DNA of 64,000 nt from Coriolopsis trogii. Lineage: Eukaryota > Basidiomycota > Agaricomycetes > Polyporales > Polyporaceae. The notes beneath the pieces are model-generated. The model saw nothing but the letters and a program-made list of their open reading frames with translations. It was not told the DNA's origin and did not search any database. Positions 37,970 through 47,685 of this stretch are shown piece by piece. How positions within the stretch are numbered: position 1 is the first letter of the stretch; every line of letters begins with the position of its first letter. The translations under genes were made by a program, and so were the position numbers. The stretch is from NCBI GenBank assembly GCA_020543525.1, contig JAHYIO010000033.1, positions 682,001-746,000 of the forward strand, in the 5' to 3' direction.

Positions 37970-37990
37970 GAACACCGCCTTATGTATGAG
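37951..37990 (+). repeat. 20-bp perfect tandem duplication over a stop codon
   Basis: The unit AACACCGCCTTATGTATGAG occurs twice back to back (37951-37970, 37971-37990). The first copy contains the TGA of the F-box gene, so the coding sequence is unchanged. Confidence 0.9.
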
Positions 37991-38394
37991 TTGTGTTGAG
38001 AGGAAGCCTCTCCGGGTCACTTTGTCTTTCGCGCCTCGTTCATGATGTTGGGTGGGCTCCGTCTGTGTAAGTCTCCAAGTCTCGAACGATCCGTGTGGTG
38101 GTGGTACTGTTCATGACGTCGCGATTTCCACCCGCCCCCTTCCTCTCAAGCCAATAGCCGTCTACAAGACGGTATAGAGTAGCTATGAGGGTACATTTGC
38201 TGTAACATAGGACGAACAACTACTGGATGTATAGTAAGAGTACGTTCTCGACATACGGGAGCAGCTGAGACTCGTGATGATGCAGTACATAACTCGAAGT
38301 ATATGAAAGGCGGAGTGAATGTTGTATCTCACAGCGCAACGGGATCACGGATCACGGAACACACTTGAACGACGGGCTGACCATCCGTGCCTCA
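37970..38394. other. spacer between convergent genes
   Basis: About 0.4 kb of 3' flanking sequence for two converging genes. No exon seen. Confidence 0.5.
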
Positions 38395-39720
38395 TTACCT
38401 CTTCGGAAGAGTGACCGGAGCCCGAAGGCATGTTGATGCGCCTTTACCCTGATGGAGGTAGATCGTGCCGTTCGCGATGAGCTCGTCCGAGTACGTGATA
38501 GAATGTCTGCGCGCGGCACCGCACGCACGGCATGTAATTAGTGTTTCCGTTTCGCAGCAGAAGACTACGAAGAATCCAACGACTCACGCATCAGCAAGAT
38601 GGGCTTCCACTTGCGTCCCTCTGCCGTCCCAGTTCACACAAAGCGCGCATGCCCAGATGCTGTGGGGTGTGGTGAGAGGAGGAACGTTCGCATAGGCCGC
38701 CGCCTCTAGCTCCTTCACAAGTGGCATCTCCTCAGAGCGCACACGCCTCCAATGCACATGCGCGCCCACCCCAATCACGCGATCCGAGGTATCCAAAGTA
38801 TGTTGAAGCTGGGTGTCATGACATGAGCTGCGTGGAGAGACAACAGACCGAGGGCCATCGTTACTACGATGTCGATATGAAAGACTCACCGCTGTTTCCC
38901 AGGAATACACTTTATCTCCCTTGCCCACAGCCCCCTCGGCACCGGAGATACCAACTAGGGAGCAATCGTGACAGCGTAGACGGCCGTCGCAGCCACGCAG
39001 ATCCTCGACTGTTGCACGAGTTGGGTCCAAACCGAGTGTTTCTAGAATATTACGCATGCTCCCAATTGCGCATTCGTGAGCCTGATGAGCATAAGAGCTG
39101 CGCAAATGTTCGACAGAGAATGGGTGAAGCTCCAGCTTCTCCTCATTGCTAGGGTCGGTGAGACTTGAGATGGCTGTGGCTTCATAGACGTCTATCGGAG
39201 AGGTATGTCTCACGATATACGGAAACCCGAACGGATCGTGGGCGAGGCTGGCATACCATCTCCAAATATGTCCGCATGGATGGCCGAGTACAGCTGGGTA
39301 GTGGAAGAACGAGCACCGGCCACTTCTGTACCAGTCAGAGCACGGCATGCAGATGAACACAGCGATGGCGAGACTTAGTGGATCGACGTCCTCGGAGATC
39401 GGACCGATGTACGGTTTGACAGTTTTGACCAGTTCTTCCTTGCGTGCTTGTTCCCAGGCGAGGGACAGCTTGGGCACGAGCGCGTCGAAGTCTTCCCTAG
39501 TGACAGGCTCAGATTCCGGGACGTCTATGAGGGCTTTGCACGAGTCCATCAGAGCAAAGTCGACGTATAAGGGGCGGAAGTCCATGTCGGGGGTTCTCGG
39601 TAGTCGGACGTAGTGAGCCTCAATCGCTCGCTTGAGGTCGAGAAATCGAGGTTGCAAGACGATGGCCCGCTCGTAGCTGATTCGCCGCTTACGCGTGCTC
39701 TCAAGGAAGGCATGGGACAT
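38395..39720 (-). CDS. 5'-truncated paralogue of the F-box/zinc-ribbon family
   Basis: Three exons (39720-38890, 38808-38588, 38506-38395) give 387 aa matching the C-terminal 60% of the protein at 17692-20361. Matching blocks include FLDLKRAIEAHYVRLPRTPD, FFHYPAVLGHPCGH, LGLDPTRATVEDLRGCD, the CxxC pairs MPCSDW and RCHDC, HSIWACALC, and TYSDELIANGTIYLHQ. The F-box, the zinc ribbon and the exons before the HAFLES segment are absent: sequence similarity stops near 39730 and the next 0.9 kb upstream has no match. The first intron is 81 nt and in phase, so an unspliced form is also open. Either a gene fragment, or a retained C-terminal-domain protein without ligase contact. Confidence 0.7.
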
Positions 39721-40672
39721 CAGGAAAAACCTGAAATCCTAATGAGGAGCATCTTCAGTACGACGGATGCATCCGACCACGGAGGAGTCCGTCCGAATGG
39801 ATGCATCCGGCCCCCGAGCACATTCTTATTCTACCCGTCAGTCCATCAGAAGTTCAAATGTATACGGATAGTAGTAGTCAATTATATGTATCTTCCTTAT
39901 GTGTCAATCTGAAACGGTTCTCAAGCGCGGAGAAAGCGCCGAGACAGGGAGGAGGGGCATGAGGTCAAAAACGTCTGTTCTCACTTCCGTCTTCCTTGAG
40001 ACGTCATGATATGATAGATGCGGAAATGAGGAGGCGAAGTACAGAGAAAAAAGGACAAACAGAGACGAAGATGAGGACGAGGATGGCACTGCTCACCATC
40101 CTGACCCTCGTTGTCTATGCCGCCTCGTCTGTCACTGTTACTAGAAACAAGGGTAAAAGACGGAGAGAAGAGCAACAAGACAAGAGATGAGAATGGGAGA
40201 GAGACGCAAGGCACGAGAACGTACCCTCCTCTCAACCCTCGTCACCGATCTCATCCCTCCCCCCTCTTGTCCTCTTTGCTACTCTCGCCGTCCGGTCCAT
40301 TGCCCTGCTCGCCGTCCGCATTTGCCTATCGTGACTTGCCACAGCCACTCTTGCGGCCCTGCGCTGTTGCGGCCCTCGTGTTTGTCGTCGTAGTCGCATT
40401 CAGCCCTATTGTTGTGGTTTCACGGAGGCATTGTTGCAGTAGCCAAAGCAAGAGCAATGCGGCGGGAGAGGAGAGAAGGCAAGAGAGCAAAGGAAAGCAC
40501 GACTTAGGGTTTAAGACACAGAGAGACACGGAGACGAGGCGACACACTGAAAGTTCAGCCGACAAGGTTTGACAGCTGTTTGCAAAACGATAGACCGGCC
40601 CGGCTCGCGCGACAACGGCGTGCCTTGTTTGGCCGCCAACCCCAAAAGGCAGGTACGGGTAAATAACACAAG
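39721..40672. other. left flank of the mobile element
   Basis: About 0.95 kb without a supportable gene, up to the 9-bp target duplication of the helicase element. Confidence 0.5.
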
Positions 40673-40681
40673 GCCCGACAC
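40673..40681 (+). repeat. 9-bp target-site duplication, left copy
   Basis: GCCCGACAC, directly abutting the left inverted repeat. An identical 9-mer abuts the right inverted repeat at 53161-53169. It does not extend to 10 bp. Confidence 0.85.
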
Positions 40682-40763
40682 TAGTCTCGTGACCAGACGT
40701 TTGGAGCGTGAAAATTTGGGAGTACCCGCGCTCCTGAACGTCTGGTGGCTTTACCCCCGTGAC
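40682..40763 (+). repeat. left terminal inverted repeat with internal hairpin
   Basis: Matches the reverse complement of 53068-53160, best over the outer 27 bp and over the inner block CTCCTGAACGTCTGGTGGCT through ACCCCCGTGAC. Inside, 40693-40708 (CCAGACGTTTGGAGCG) and 40729-40745 (CGCTCCTGAACGTCTGG) can pair as a stem around a 20-nt loop. Confidence 0.85.
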
Positions 40764-41124
40764 TCCCCGCTCGGTGACAAATGTGACATACTGGACCCTG
40801 CCTGAGGCTTTTCGAGGACAGGCGCGCATACCGCGCGCGCGCGCACTCCTCCACATCTGCTACACTACTGTACCCGAACTGCTTAATTCTATGACCTCTC
40901 GGCAACCATATGTCTTCTCGTCATGTCTCCCATGAAGAGGAGGCCGCGCGGTCGTACGCGCTTCTACAGGCGGCCCGGGAGCGTGCGCACAAAGATAGGG
41001 GATACAACTCCAGTAGGACAAGGATGGAGATGACACGAGTATTCCGTGAGCGGATGAATAGTAAGTCTCCGCATCCATGGCAGCTGGATGTAGCGGAGGC
41101 ATTGTTGCTGGGGTTGGACTGTAC

Positions 41125-41129
41125 GGTCA
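41125..41129 (+). repeat. 5-bp target-site duplication of the LTR element, left
   Basis: GGTCA, repeated at 47681-47685. Removing one copy and the element restores the helicase frame. Confidence 0.95.
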
Positions 41130-41438
41130 TGTAACGGCCCCGCCGTTACACGAGCCTCATGGTCACTCGTAGACACGGTCCCGTGATGTACTTACCTTTT
41201 CTGTAGACCGCGACGTCGCGCACGGTCGTCCCCCGACTCCCTTTGTACCTGTTTGCCCCGCTCGTGGCCGCCACCATCGATAGCGGCCTCGTATATAGTC
41301 CTGTACGCGCTCGTTCGCGCCCCTCGCGGAATCAACACCAGTCTCGGGCCCCCTGCCCTCTCTCTCTCTGTCTCTCTGCCCGTCCGCCGTCTGTCTCTCC
41401 TCGGTCTCCCGCCCTCGGACCCCGACGCGCCCGTTACA
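41130..41438 (+). repeat. 5' LTR
   Basis: 309 bp, TG...CA ends. The first 21 bp are a short palindrome (TGTAACGG...CCGTTACA). GTATATAG at 41292-41299 is a TATA candidate. A CT-rich tract precedes the 3' end. No clear tRNA primer-binding site was recognised just downstream. Confidence 0.95.
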
Positions 41439-41603
41439 GTTTGATTCCGCCGCCCACACTCTTTTCGTCCGACTTATCCCCATCCGACCGCCGCCCATAC
41501 GTAAATCGTGTGGGAGCCATCTGTCCAACGCCCTCCGACTTCCATTTAGCGCCTACGGCGCTCGACAGCTCCCCCGCTCTATTATACTCGACCCCCTCTC
41601 GCG

Positions 41604-42836
41604 ATGGCCTTCCCAGGACACCCCGACGACCCCCCGAACGCATGGGGTGGCCCCGCGCCGTACGACGCCCCGCAGAATGCACCCCAGTTACCCCCGCAGC
41701 CTGCTGCACCTGTGTCGACGGCCCTGCTTGGCCTCGACCAGGCTCAATTCCAACAGCATCTCGCGCAGGCCATTATCAACCTCAGCACACGCTCCGAGGC
41801 CGTCGAACACTTCCAGAACCTCAACGCAGAGGTCTTCGAGTCTCTCGGCGAACGCCTCCGCGAGCAATCCGCGCACAACCAGGAGTTCTACGACAACCTG
41901 AAGGACCTACGCGATAAGTTTTCCTCTTTTTCTTTTTCTTCTTCGTCTCCCTCTGCGCCGTCGGGCTCTGGCACCTCTCGCGCACCATCAATCAAGGTGC
42001 CTGAGCCCCGCAAGTTCAACGGCTCCGCTACGCAGGTCGAGCCGTTCCTTCGGGACCTCGATACTGCTATCTATCTTCAACGTGACGCGTTCCGCTTGGA
42101 TCGCGAGCGCTCGATGTACCTCGTCTCTCATTTGGGTGATGGTGCACCGACGTCTTGGTACGTCTTCATTCAGCAGACGAACAACGCGCTCCTGGACGAC
42201 TATCCGAAGTTTGTCCAAGAGTTCAGGCGCCGTTTCCAGGACCCCGACCTTGCTACAACGTACCTAGCCAAGCTCGACAAGCTTGAGCAGACTGGGTCCG
42301 CCGCCGTCTACACTAACCTTTTTACCGAATATTTAGGTCACCTCCACTGGACCGACGAAGCCCTCAAGATCGTGCGCTTCGACCGCGGCCTCAAGCCCGA
42401 CCTCCGCCGTGAGCTCGTCCGCGTTGAGCGTCCCAACACTCTGCAAGCATGGATTCCGACCGTCATCGACATCGACAACAAGATCCATGCTCTCGAAAAT
42501 CAACTCAAGGCCTCGTCGCGCAAGTCTGGCAAGGACGCGCGTCACGACCGCACGTTCACGCCGCGTGGTCCGACCACAACCACGACTGCCACCACCACTG
42601 CTCCTGCTGCGGCTGGCTCCAACGAGCATGTGCCCATGGAGATCGATGCGACCAACAACCAGCCCCCGACGACCACGAAGCGTGGCCCCATCACGCAGGC
42701 CGAGCGTCAGCGTCGCATTGACAATGACCTCTGCCTCTACTGCGCTCAGACTGGCCACCGTCGGGACACCTGTCCTCGACGTCTCGCTCACGCCGCCGCA
42801 TGCGCTGCAAGGGCCAATCCTTCGGGAAAAGCCTAA
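41604..42836 (+). CDS. gag: retrotransposon Gag polyprotein
   Basis: 410 aa. A Pro/Ala-rich N-terminus is followed by a capsid-like helical region (FNGSATQVEPFLRDLD, then WYVFIQQTNNALLDDYPKFV and FRRRFQDPD) of the retrotransposon-gag family. A linker rich in Thr/Ala precedes a single zinc knuckle CLYCAQTGHRRDTC (CX2CX4HX4C, about residues 376-389), which would bind the RNA. Its last 37 nt overlap the pol frame, which lies -1 relative to it. A slippery heptamer sits just before the gag stop. Intact. Confidence 0.95.
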   Translation: MAFPGHPDDPPNAWGGPAPYDAPQNAPQLPPQPAAPVSTALLGLDQAQFQQHLAQAIINLSTRSEAVEHFQNLNAEVFESLGERLREQSAHNQEFYDNLKDLRDKFSSFSFSSSSPSAPSGSGTSRAPSIKVPEPRKFNGSATQVEPFLRDLDTAIYLQRDAFRLDRERSMYLVSHLGDGAPTSWYVFIQQTNNALLDDYPKFVQEFRRRFQDPDLATTYLAKLDKLEQTGSAAVYTNLFTEYLGHLHWTDEALKIVRFDRGLKPDLRRELVRVERPNTLQAWIPTVIDIDNKIHALENQLKASSRKSGKDARHDRTFTPRGPTTTTTATTTAPAAAGSNEHVPMEIDATNNQPPTTTKRGPITQAERQRRIDNDLCLYCAQTGHRRDTCPRRLAHAAACAARANPSGKA

Positions 42837-45796
42837 GCCGGAGCTCATCACCTGTCCCGGAGCTCCCGGCCGTCAACACTGGGACGCAGGCTATCCCGCC
42901 AGGGGTTCCGACGCACGTCCGGCTCGATAACGGTGTGTGGATACCGAGTCTCCCTGCGGAGGCTCCCGTTTTCCGTCTCTCTACTCACGTTCATGCATCT
43001 CCACACTCATCTCATCATTTCTTCATCCCTGTTTCTCTCAAGTTTCCGAACAGAAAACCCATCGACACGTTCGCGCTCGTTGACAGCGGCGCGACGGACT
43101 CATGCATTTCCCTCTCTTTTGCTACCATACATAATCTCCCGTGCCGTCTGAAGGACGAGCCTATACCTGTCCGCGCCGTTGATGACCGCCCGATCGCGAC
43201 GGGTTTCGTTACACATGACGTTGTGACTTCGCTTCACGTTCATGAACACTCGGAGATCATCTCTCTGGGTGTTGTCTCTGTTGCTTACCCCATCATCTTA
43301 GGTCTTGACTGGCTTAAACGCCATAATCCGTCCATCGACTGGACGCGTTCCCAGCTGGCTTTGTCTTGCTGCGGGAAAAGTATCTCCCCTGTCTCCTCTG
43401 GTGGAATTGGCAGAGGCCATATCCATACTCCGATCTCTGTCTCTGCACTCCAGTCGTGTGCACCCACCGCTGTTGGTCTCGGTTTGAGCCTTTGCGGTTG
43501 TACTCTCGTTCCATCCGTTCCTGACAACCTCGCTCGCTCTGATCAAGCGTCGGGTTGGCCTCGTGCTCGAGGCTCTCCGTTCCTCTCCGCGTCCATTCTC
43601 CCTTGGTATTCTCCACGCTTCGCGTTCCCCCTTGGCAGTGGCCGAATAGGGACGCCTCCGTCTACTGACTCTGTTTTATATCCTAGGCCTCCGACCTCTG
43701 TTGTTGCTCACCTTGGCAGCGGCCGAACCGAGCACGACATGTCTTCCGACTCCTCCGCAGCCCCACGTCCAACGCTCGATGTCAAGTTCATTAACTCTGC
43801 CCGCTTTCGCAAGATTGCGCGCAACAACGAGACCACTGCCCTCTGGTACCACCCGGAAGGATCTCGGGGCTTCACGATCGCCGCTGGGTACCTTGGTGAC
43901 TCGACCCATGCTGTCCCAGGCCCAGCGTCCGTTCCTCCCGAGCCTCCACCATCCGACGACTTCCTCCAGCACATTCCCAGCAAATATCACGACTACGCCT
44001 CGGTCTTCTCGCCTGTCGAGGTCGAGAACCTCCCGCCGCATCGCCCAGGCTTTGACGCTGCGATCGAGCTCGAGGATGGCAAGTCGCCGCCGTTCGGTCC
44101 TCTCTACCACCTGTCCCAACAAGAACGCGAGGTCCTCTTTGACTATGTCGAGACCAACCTTCGCAAGGGATTCATCCGACGCTCCTCTTCTCCTGCCGCC
44201 TCCCCCGTGCTCTTCGTCCGCAAGAAGACTGGCGAGCTCCGCCTCTGCGTCGACTACCGCGGGCTCAATGCCATCACGAAGAAGAACCGCTATCCTCTCC
44301 CACTCTTTGACGACCTTCTCGATCGTGTTCAGAGTTGTCGAGTCTTCACGGTCTTAGACCTGAAGAACGCGTTCAATCTCATCCGCATACGCGAGGGTGA
44401 CGAGTGGAAAACCGCGTTCCGCACCCACCTCGGTCTTTTTGAATATACGGTTATGCCTTTCGGCCTCACTAATGCTCCCGGCATCTTTCAGGGCTTCATC
44501 CAGGACACGCTGCGCGACTTGCTCGACGTCGTCTGCGTTGTCTACATCGATGACATACTAATCTTTTCGAAGTCCCAGGAAGAACATGACGAGCATGTCC
44601 GTCTCGTCCTCGACCGTCTACGCTCTGCGGGACTCTTCGCTAACGCGAAGAAGTGCGCCTTCGACCAGCCTGAAGTCGAGTACTTAGGGTATCTCGTCGG
44701 GTCGGATGGCATCAAGATGCACCCCGCCAAGCTCGACACCATCGCGGACTGGCCTGAACCTGCGAGCGTGAAGGATGTCCAGTCCTTCCTCGGGTTCACC
44801 AACTTCTACCGCCGGTTCATCGACAACTACGCGCGCATCGTCCTCCCGCTCAACGCTCTCACCAAGAAGGACGCACGAGCAGCTCCGTTTACCCTGACCT
44901 CTGCGGCCGCCAACGCGTTTCATGCACTGAAGCGTGCCTTCATGTCCTCTCCTCTACTTCGGCACTTCGACCCTCGTCTCCCATGCACGCTCGCCACGGA
45001 CGCATCCGACTATGCTATCGCTGGTGTCCTTCACCAACCCGACGAGCTTGGACTTCTCCACCCCGTCGCCTACTTCTCACGCAAGCTCTCTCCAGCTGAG
45101 ATCAACTACGAGGTGTATGACAAGGAACTCCTCGCTATTGTCGAGTCCTTCCGCGACATGCGCGCATGGCTCATCGGCACCAACCCTCCTGTCTCTGTTG
45201 TCTCCGACCACAAAAACCTCGAGTATTTCATGACGTCGCGTGTCCTCAACCGCCGTCAAGCTCGATGGTCGATGTTCCTCTCCGAGTTCAACTTTCGCCT
45301 CGACTATGCCCCAGGCCTGAAGAACCCCGCTGATGCGCCCTCGAGGCGTGTCGACTTCGCGCCTCGGAAGGGGGACGACGTCCTCCGAGAGAACGAAAAG
45401 ATCCTGTTGACTCCTTTGCACACAGAGCGCCTTCGTGACAAAGCTGACGCTTCGGCGAATACTACGTCTCCCTCGCCTCCCAGAATCCAGATCTCCGCCA
45501 TCACGACTCTCAGCCTCGTTGACTCCGAGTTCCATGAGCGCTATCAGCGCGCGCTGCGCTCCGACCAAGAGTGGCGCGCCGCTGTGGCTCGGAATGACAA
45601 GGACTTCACCGTCGAGGGCGATCGCATACTCTACCGCGGTCTCCTCTTCGTTCCTATGTCTTTGCGTGCTGACGTTCTTCGCTCTAGGCACGATTCTGTT
45701 CTTGCAGGTCACCCTGGTTGTCAAAAGACCTTAAACCTTGTCCTTCGGGACTACTCGTGGCCTGGTGTGACCCAGACGGTGCGCAGCTACGTTTAG
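42800..45796 (+). CDS. pol: retrotransposon Pol: protease, reverse transcriptase, RNase H, start of integrase
   Basis: Open for 998 codons and probably entered by -1 frameshifting from gag rather than at its own ATG. Aspartic protease motif VDSGATD near residue 95. RT with KNAFNLIRIREGDEWKTAF, VMPFGLTNAPGIFQ and the catalytic YIDD at about residue 581. RNase H starts at LATDASDYAIAGVL (about 731) and contains SDHKNLEYF. Next is the integrase zinc-finger half with its two histidines (SRHDSVLAGHPGCQKT). The frame ends in TAG at 45794-45796, in the middle of that zinc finger. The next codon continues the same frame with ACDTCGR, the two cysteines. A CAG-to-TAG change would explain it. Confidence 0.93.
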   Translation: MRCKGQSFGKSLSRSSSPVPELPAVNTGTQAIPPGVPTHVRLDNGVWIPSLPAEAPVFRLSTHVHASPHSSHHFFIPVSLKFPNRKPIDTFALVDSGATDSCISLSFATIHNLPCRLKDEPIPVRAVDDRPIATGFVTHDVVTSLHVHEHSEIISLGVVSVAYPIILGLDWLKRHNPSIDWTRSQLALSCCGKSISPVSSGGIGRGHIHTPISVSALQSCAPTAVGLGLSLCGCTLVPSVPDNLARSDQASGWPRARGSPFLSASILPWYSPRFAFPLGSGRIGTPPSTDSVLYPRPPTSVVAHLGSGRTEHDMSSDSSAAPRPTLDVKFINSARFRKIARNNETTALWYHPEGSRGFTIAAGYLGDSTHAVPGPASVPPEPPPSDDFLQHIPSKYHDYASVFSPVEVENLPPHRPGFDAAIELEDGKSPPFGPLYHLSQQEREVLFDYVETNLRKGFIRRSSSPAASPVLFVRKKTGELRLCVDYRGLNAITKKNRYPLPLFDDLLDRVQSCRVFTVLDLKNAFNLIRIREGDEWKTAFRTHLGLFEYTVMPFGLTNAPGIFQGFIQDTLRDLLDVVCVVYIDDILIFSKSQEEHDEHVRLVLDRLRSAGLFANAKKCAFDQPEVEYLGYLVGSDGIKMHPAKLDTIADWPEPASVKDVQSFLGFTNFYRRFIDNYARIVLPLNALTKKDARAAPFTLTSAAANAFHALKRAFMSSPLLRHFDPRLPCTLATDASDYAIAGVLHQPDELGLLHPVAYFSRKLSPAEINYEVYDKELLAIVESFRDMRAWLIGTNPPVSVVSDHKNLEYFMTSRVLNRRQARWSMFLSEFNFRLDYAPGLKNPADAPSRRVDFAPRKGDDVLRENEKILLTPLHTERLRDKADASANTTSPSPPRIQISAITTLSLVDSEFHERYQRALRSDQEWRAAVARNDKDFTVEGDRILYRGLLFVPMSLRADVLRSRHDSVLAGHPGCQKTLNLVLRDYSWPGVTQTVRSYV
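42824..42830 (+). promoter_or_regulatory. candidate -1 ribosomal frameshift site (GGGAAAA)
   Basis: GGGAAAA fits X_XXY_YYZ in the gag frame (G GGA AAA) two codons before the gag stop. Slipping back one base enters the pol frame directly. Confidence 0.7.
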
Positions 45797-47254
45797 GCTT
45801 GCGACACCTGCGGTCGCATCAAGACTCCGCGCCACAAGCCCTTCGGACTCTTGCAGCCGCTTGAGATCCCCGACCGGCCTTGGAGATCCATATCCATGGA
45901 CTTCATTGTCAAGCTGCCGTTGTCGCATGGGTATGATTCCATTCTGGTCGTCTGCGACCGTCTCACTCGCTACGCACACTTTATTCCTTGCAATGAGTCA
46001 ATGGATGCGCCGGCTCTCGCCTGGCTATTCCTCGACCGTGTCATTCGTTATCATGGCCTCCCTTCGTCCATTGTTTCGGACAGAGGCTCGACTTTTGTTT
46101 CCAAGTTTTGGACAGAACTTACCTCTCTTCTGCGCACAGACCTCAAGCACTCGACCGCCTATCATCCACAGATGGACGGCCTCACGGAGCGTACGAATCA
46201 GACCCTTGAGACGTACCTCCGGGCCTATGTCTCGTACCAACAGGACGATTGGGTCGACTATCTGCCGCTTGCCGAGTTTGCGTTCAACAACCACGAGAGC
46301 GACTCGACGAAGCAGTCTCCCTTCTTTGCCAACTACGGCTTTCACCCCGCCTTCGATCCTCAGCTCTCCGACCGCTCCTCCGTCCCTGCTGCTGCCGATA
46401 TTGCTGCGCGTTTAGCACGTCTTCACGATGAGCTGCGCCTGCAGTTGAAGGCTGCGCAGGATCGACAATCCGTCTACTACAACCGCCGCGTCTCGGACAG
46501 TCCGTCGTACAAGCCTGGCCAGCTTGTGTGGTTGCTTCGACGCCACATCAAGACGACTCGACCATCCGACAAACTTGATCATCGACGCCTCGGTCCCTTC
46601 CCCATCGAACGCGCTATATCCCCCTTAGCTTACAAACTCACTCTCCCTTCGTATCTTTCTCGCCTTCATCCCATTTTCCATGTCTCTCTTCTCGAACCCT
46701 ACCATGATCCGTCTCCACTTCATCCCGCTCCCGCTTCTGTTCCTTTTGAAATCGCTCCGGACGAATCTCCATCTCCGCCCATCGCATCCATTCTCGACTG
46801 TCGGAAGATCGGACAGCGTTACAAGTACCTCGTGCGCTGGAAGAACCTCTCGACGGACGAAAACTCTTGGGTTCCCCTCTCCGACATTCCTACCTCCGAC
46901 AACGAACTGCTCGAACGGTTCCATCGTCGACACACTCGTTCTCCGCATCCCCCACGTTCTATATTTGAGCGCCGCGCGCTCGTACCGTCTACTACTGACA
47001 CTGTTTCTACCCCTTCTGCTCCACAGGCCCCATCTGCTCCTCCCGCGTCGCCTGCCTCCGAACCCGCTCCCGCTGCCTCCGTGCCATCCTCCGCACCTGC
47101 CCCTCGTGCTCCTCCTGCCATCCTGCATGCCGCTCCACGTCCTCCGTCACCCGCACCCGTCCGCGTCAACCCCCGAGTGGAGTACACTCCACCCACGCAG
47201 ACTACGCTCCGTTCCGGACGAGTCTCGCGTCCACGGCCTCGTGCAGATGCGTAG
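45797..47254 (+). CDS. pol: retrotransposon Pol, downstream part: integrase core and chromodomain
   Basis: Same frame as the upstream pol part, separated only by one TAG. It begins with the CxxC of the HHCC zinc finger (ACDTCGRIKTPRHK). The integrase core has the D,D,E residues in ISMDFIVKLP, SIVSDRGSTFVSKFW and GLTERTNQTLE. A GPF/Y-like segment (LGPFPIERAISPLAYKL) and a chromodomain (RYKYLVRWKNLSTDENSWV, near 46815-46880) follow, then a Pro/Ala-rich tail. Chromodomains of this class can steer insertion to marked histones. With the stop in place no full integrase is made except by readthrough. Confidence 0.92.
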   Translation, partial: ACDTCGRIKTPRHKPFGLLQPLEIPDRPWRSISMDFIVKLPLSHGYDSILVVCDRLTRYAHFIPCNESMDAPALAWLFLDRVIRYHGLPSSIVSDRGSTFVSKFWTELTSLLRTDLKHSTAYHPQMDGLTERTNQTLETYLRAYVSYQQDDWVDYLPLAEFAFNNHESDSTKQSPFFANYGFHPAFDPQLSDRSSVPAAADIAARLARLHDELRLQLKAAQDRQSVYYNRRVSDSPSYKPGQLVWLLRRHIKTTRPSDKLDHRRLGPFPIERAISPLAYKLTLPSYLSRLHPIFHVSLLEPYHDPSPLHPAPASVPFEIAPDESPSPPIASILDCRKIGQRYKYLVRWKNLSTDENSWVPLSDIPTSDNELLERFHRRHTRSPHPPRSIFERRALVPSTTDTVSTPSAPQAPSAPPASPASEPAPAASVPSSAPAPRAPPAILHAAPRPPSPAPVRVNPRVEYTPPTQTTLRSGRVSRPRPRADA

Positions 47255-47358
47255 CGGCTTGGATGGCTGTTGGCCAAGAGCTATGCGTGCGAGGCTCGCA
47301 CGTCGTGAACTTGACGGCCCGTTGCGGGAATCTTGTCCGCGTCGTCGCGCTCTCCCTT

Positions 47359-47371
47359 GAGGAGGAGGTAG
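47359..47371 (+). other. polypurine tract
   Basis: GAGGAGGAGGTAG directly before the 3' LTR, the expected primer site for plus-strand synthesis. Confidence 0.8.
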
Positions 47372-47680
47372 TGTAACGGCCCCGCCGTTACACGAGCCTC
47401 ATGGTCACTCGTAGACACGGTCCCGTGATGTACTTACCTTTTCTGTAGACCGCGACGTCGCGCACGGTCGTCCCCCGACTCCCTTTGTACCTGTTTGCCC
47501 CGCTCGTGGCCGCCACCATCGATAGCGGCCTCGTATATAGTCCTGTACGCGCTCGTTCGCGCCCCTCGCGGAATCAACACCAGTCTCGGGCCCCCTGCCC
47601 TCTCTCTCTCTGTCTCTCTGCCCGTCCGCCGTCTGTCTCTCCTCGGTCTCCCGCCCTCGGACCCCGACGCGCCCGTTACA
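47372..47680 (+). repeat. 3' LTR
   Basis: 309 bp, apparently identical to 41130-41438 on direct reading. Confidence 0.95.
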
Positions 47681-47685
47681 GGTCA
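47681..47685 (+). repeat. 5-bp target-site duplication of the LTR element, right
   Basis: GGTCA, the second copy of 41125-41129. Helicase coding resumes at 47686. Confidence 0.95.

Larger units (their letters stand above)
41130..47680 (+). mobile_element. Ty3/gypsy LTR retrotransposon (chromovirus)
   Basis: 6,551 bp with 309-bp LTRs starting TGTAACGG and ending CCGTTACA, flanked by GGTCA on both sides. Order: LTR, gag with a CCHC knuckle, protease, reverse transcriptase, RNase H, integrase, chromodomain, polypurine tract, LTR. The order RT-RNase H-integrase and the C-terminal chromodomain define a chromovirus of the Ty3/gypsy (Metaviridae) group. The LTRs look identical base for base, so insertion was recent. 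One TAG interrupts pol. Confidence 0.97.

Noticed and set aside
42800..42802. ATG of the pol frame as the true translation start
   Set aside because: It lies inside the gag coding end, in poor context, and the -1 slippery site explains pol expression as a Gag-Pol fusion better.
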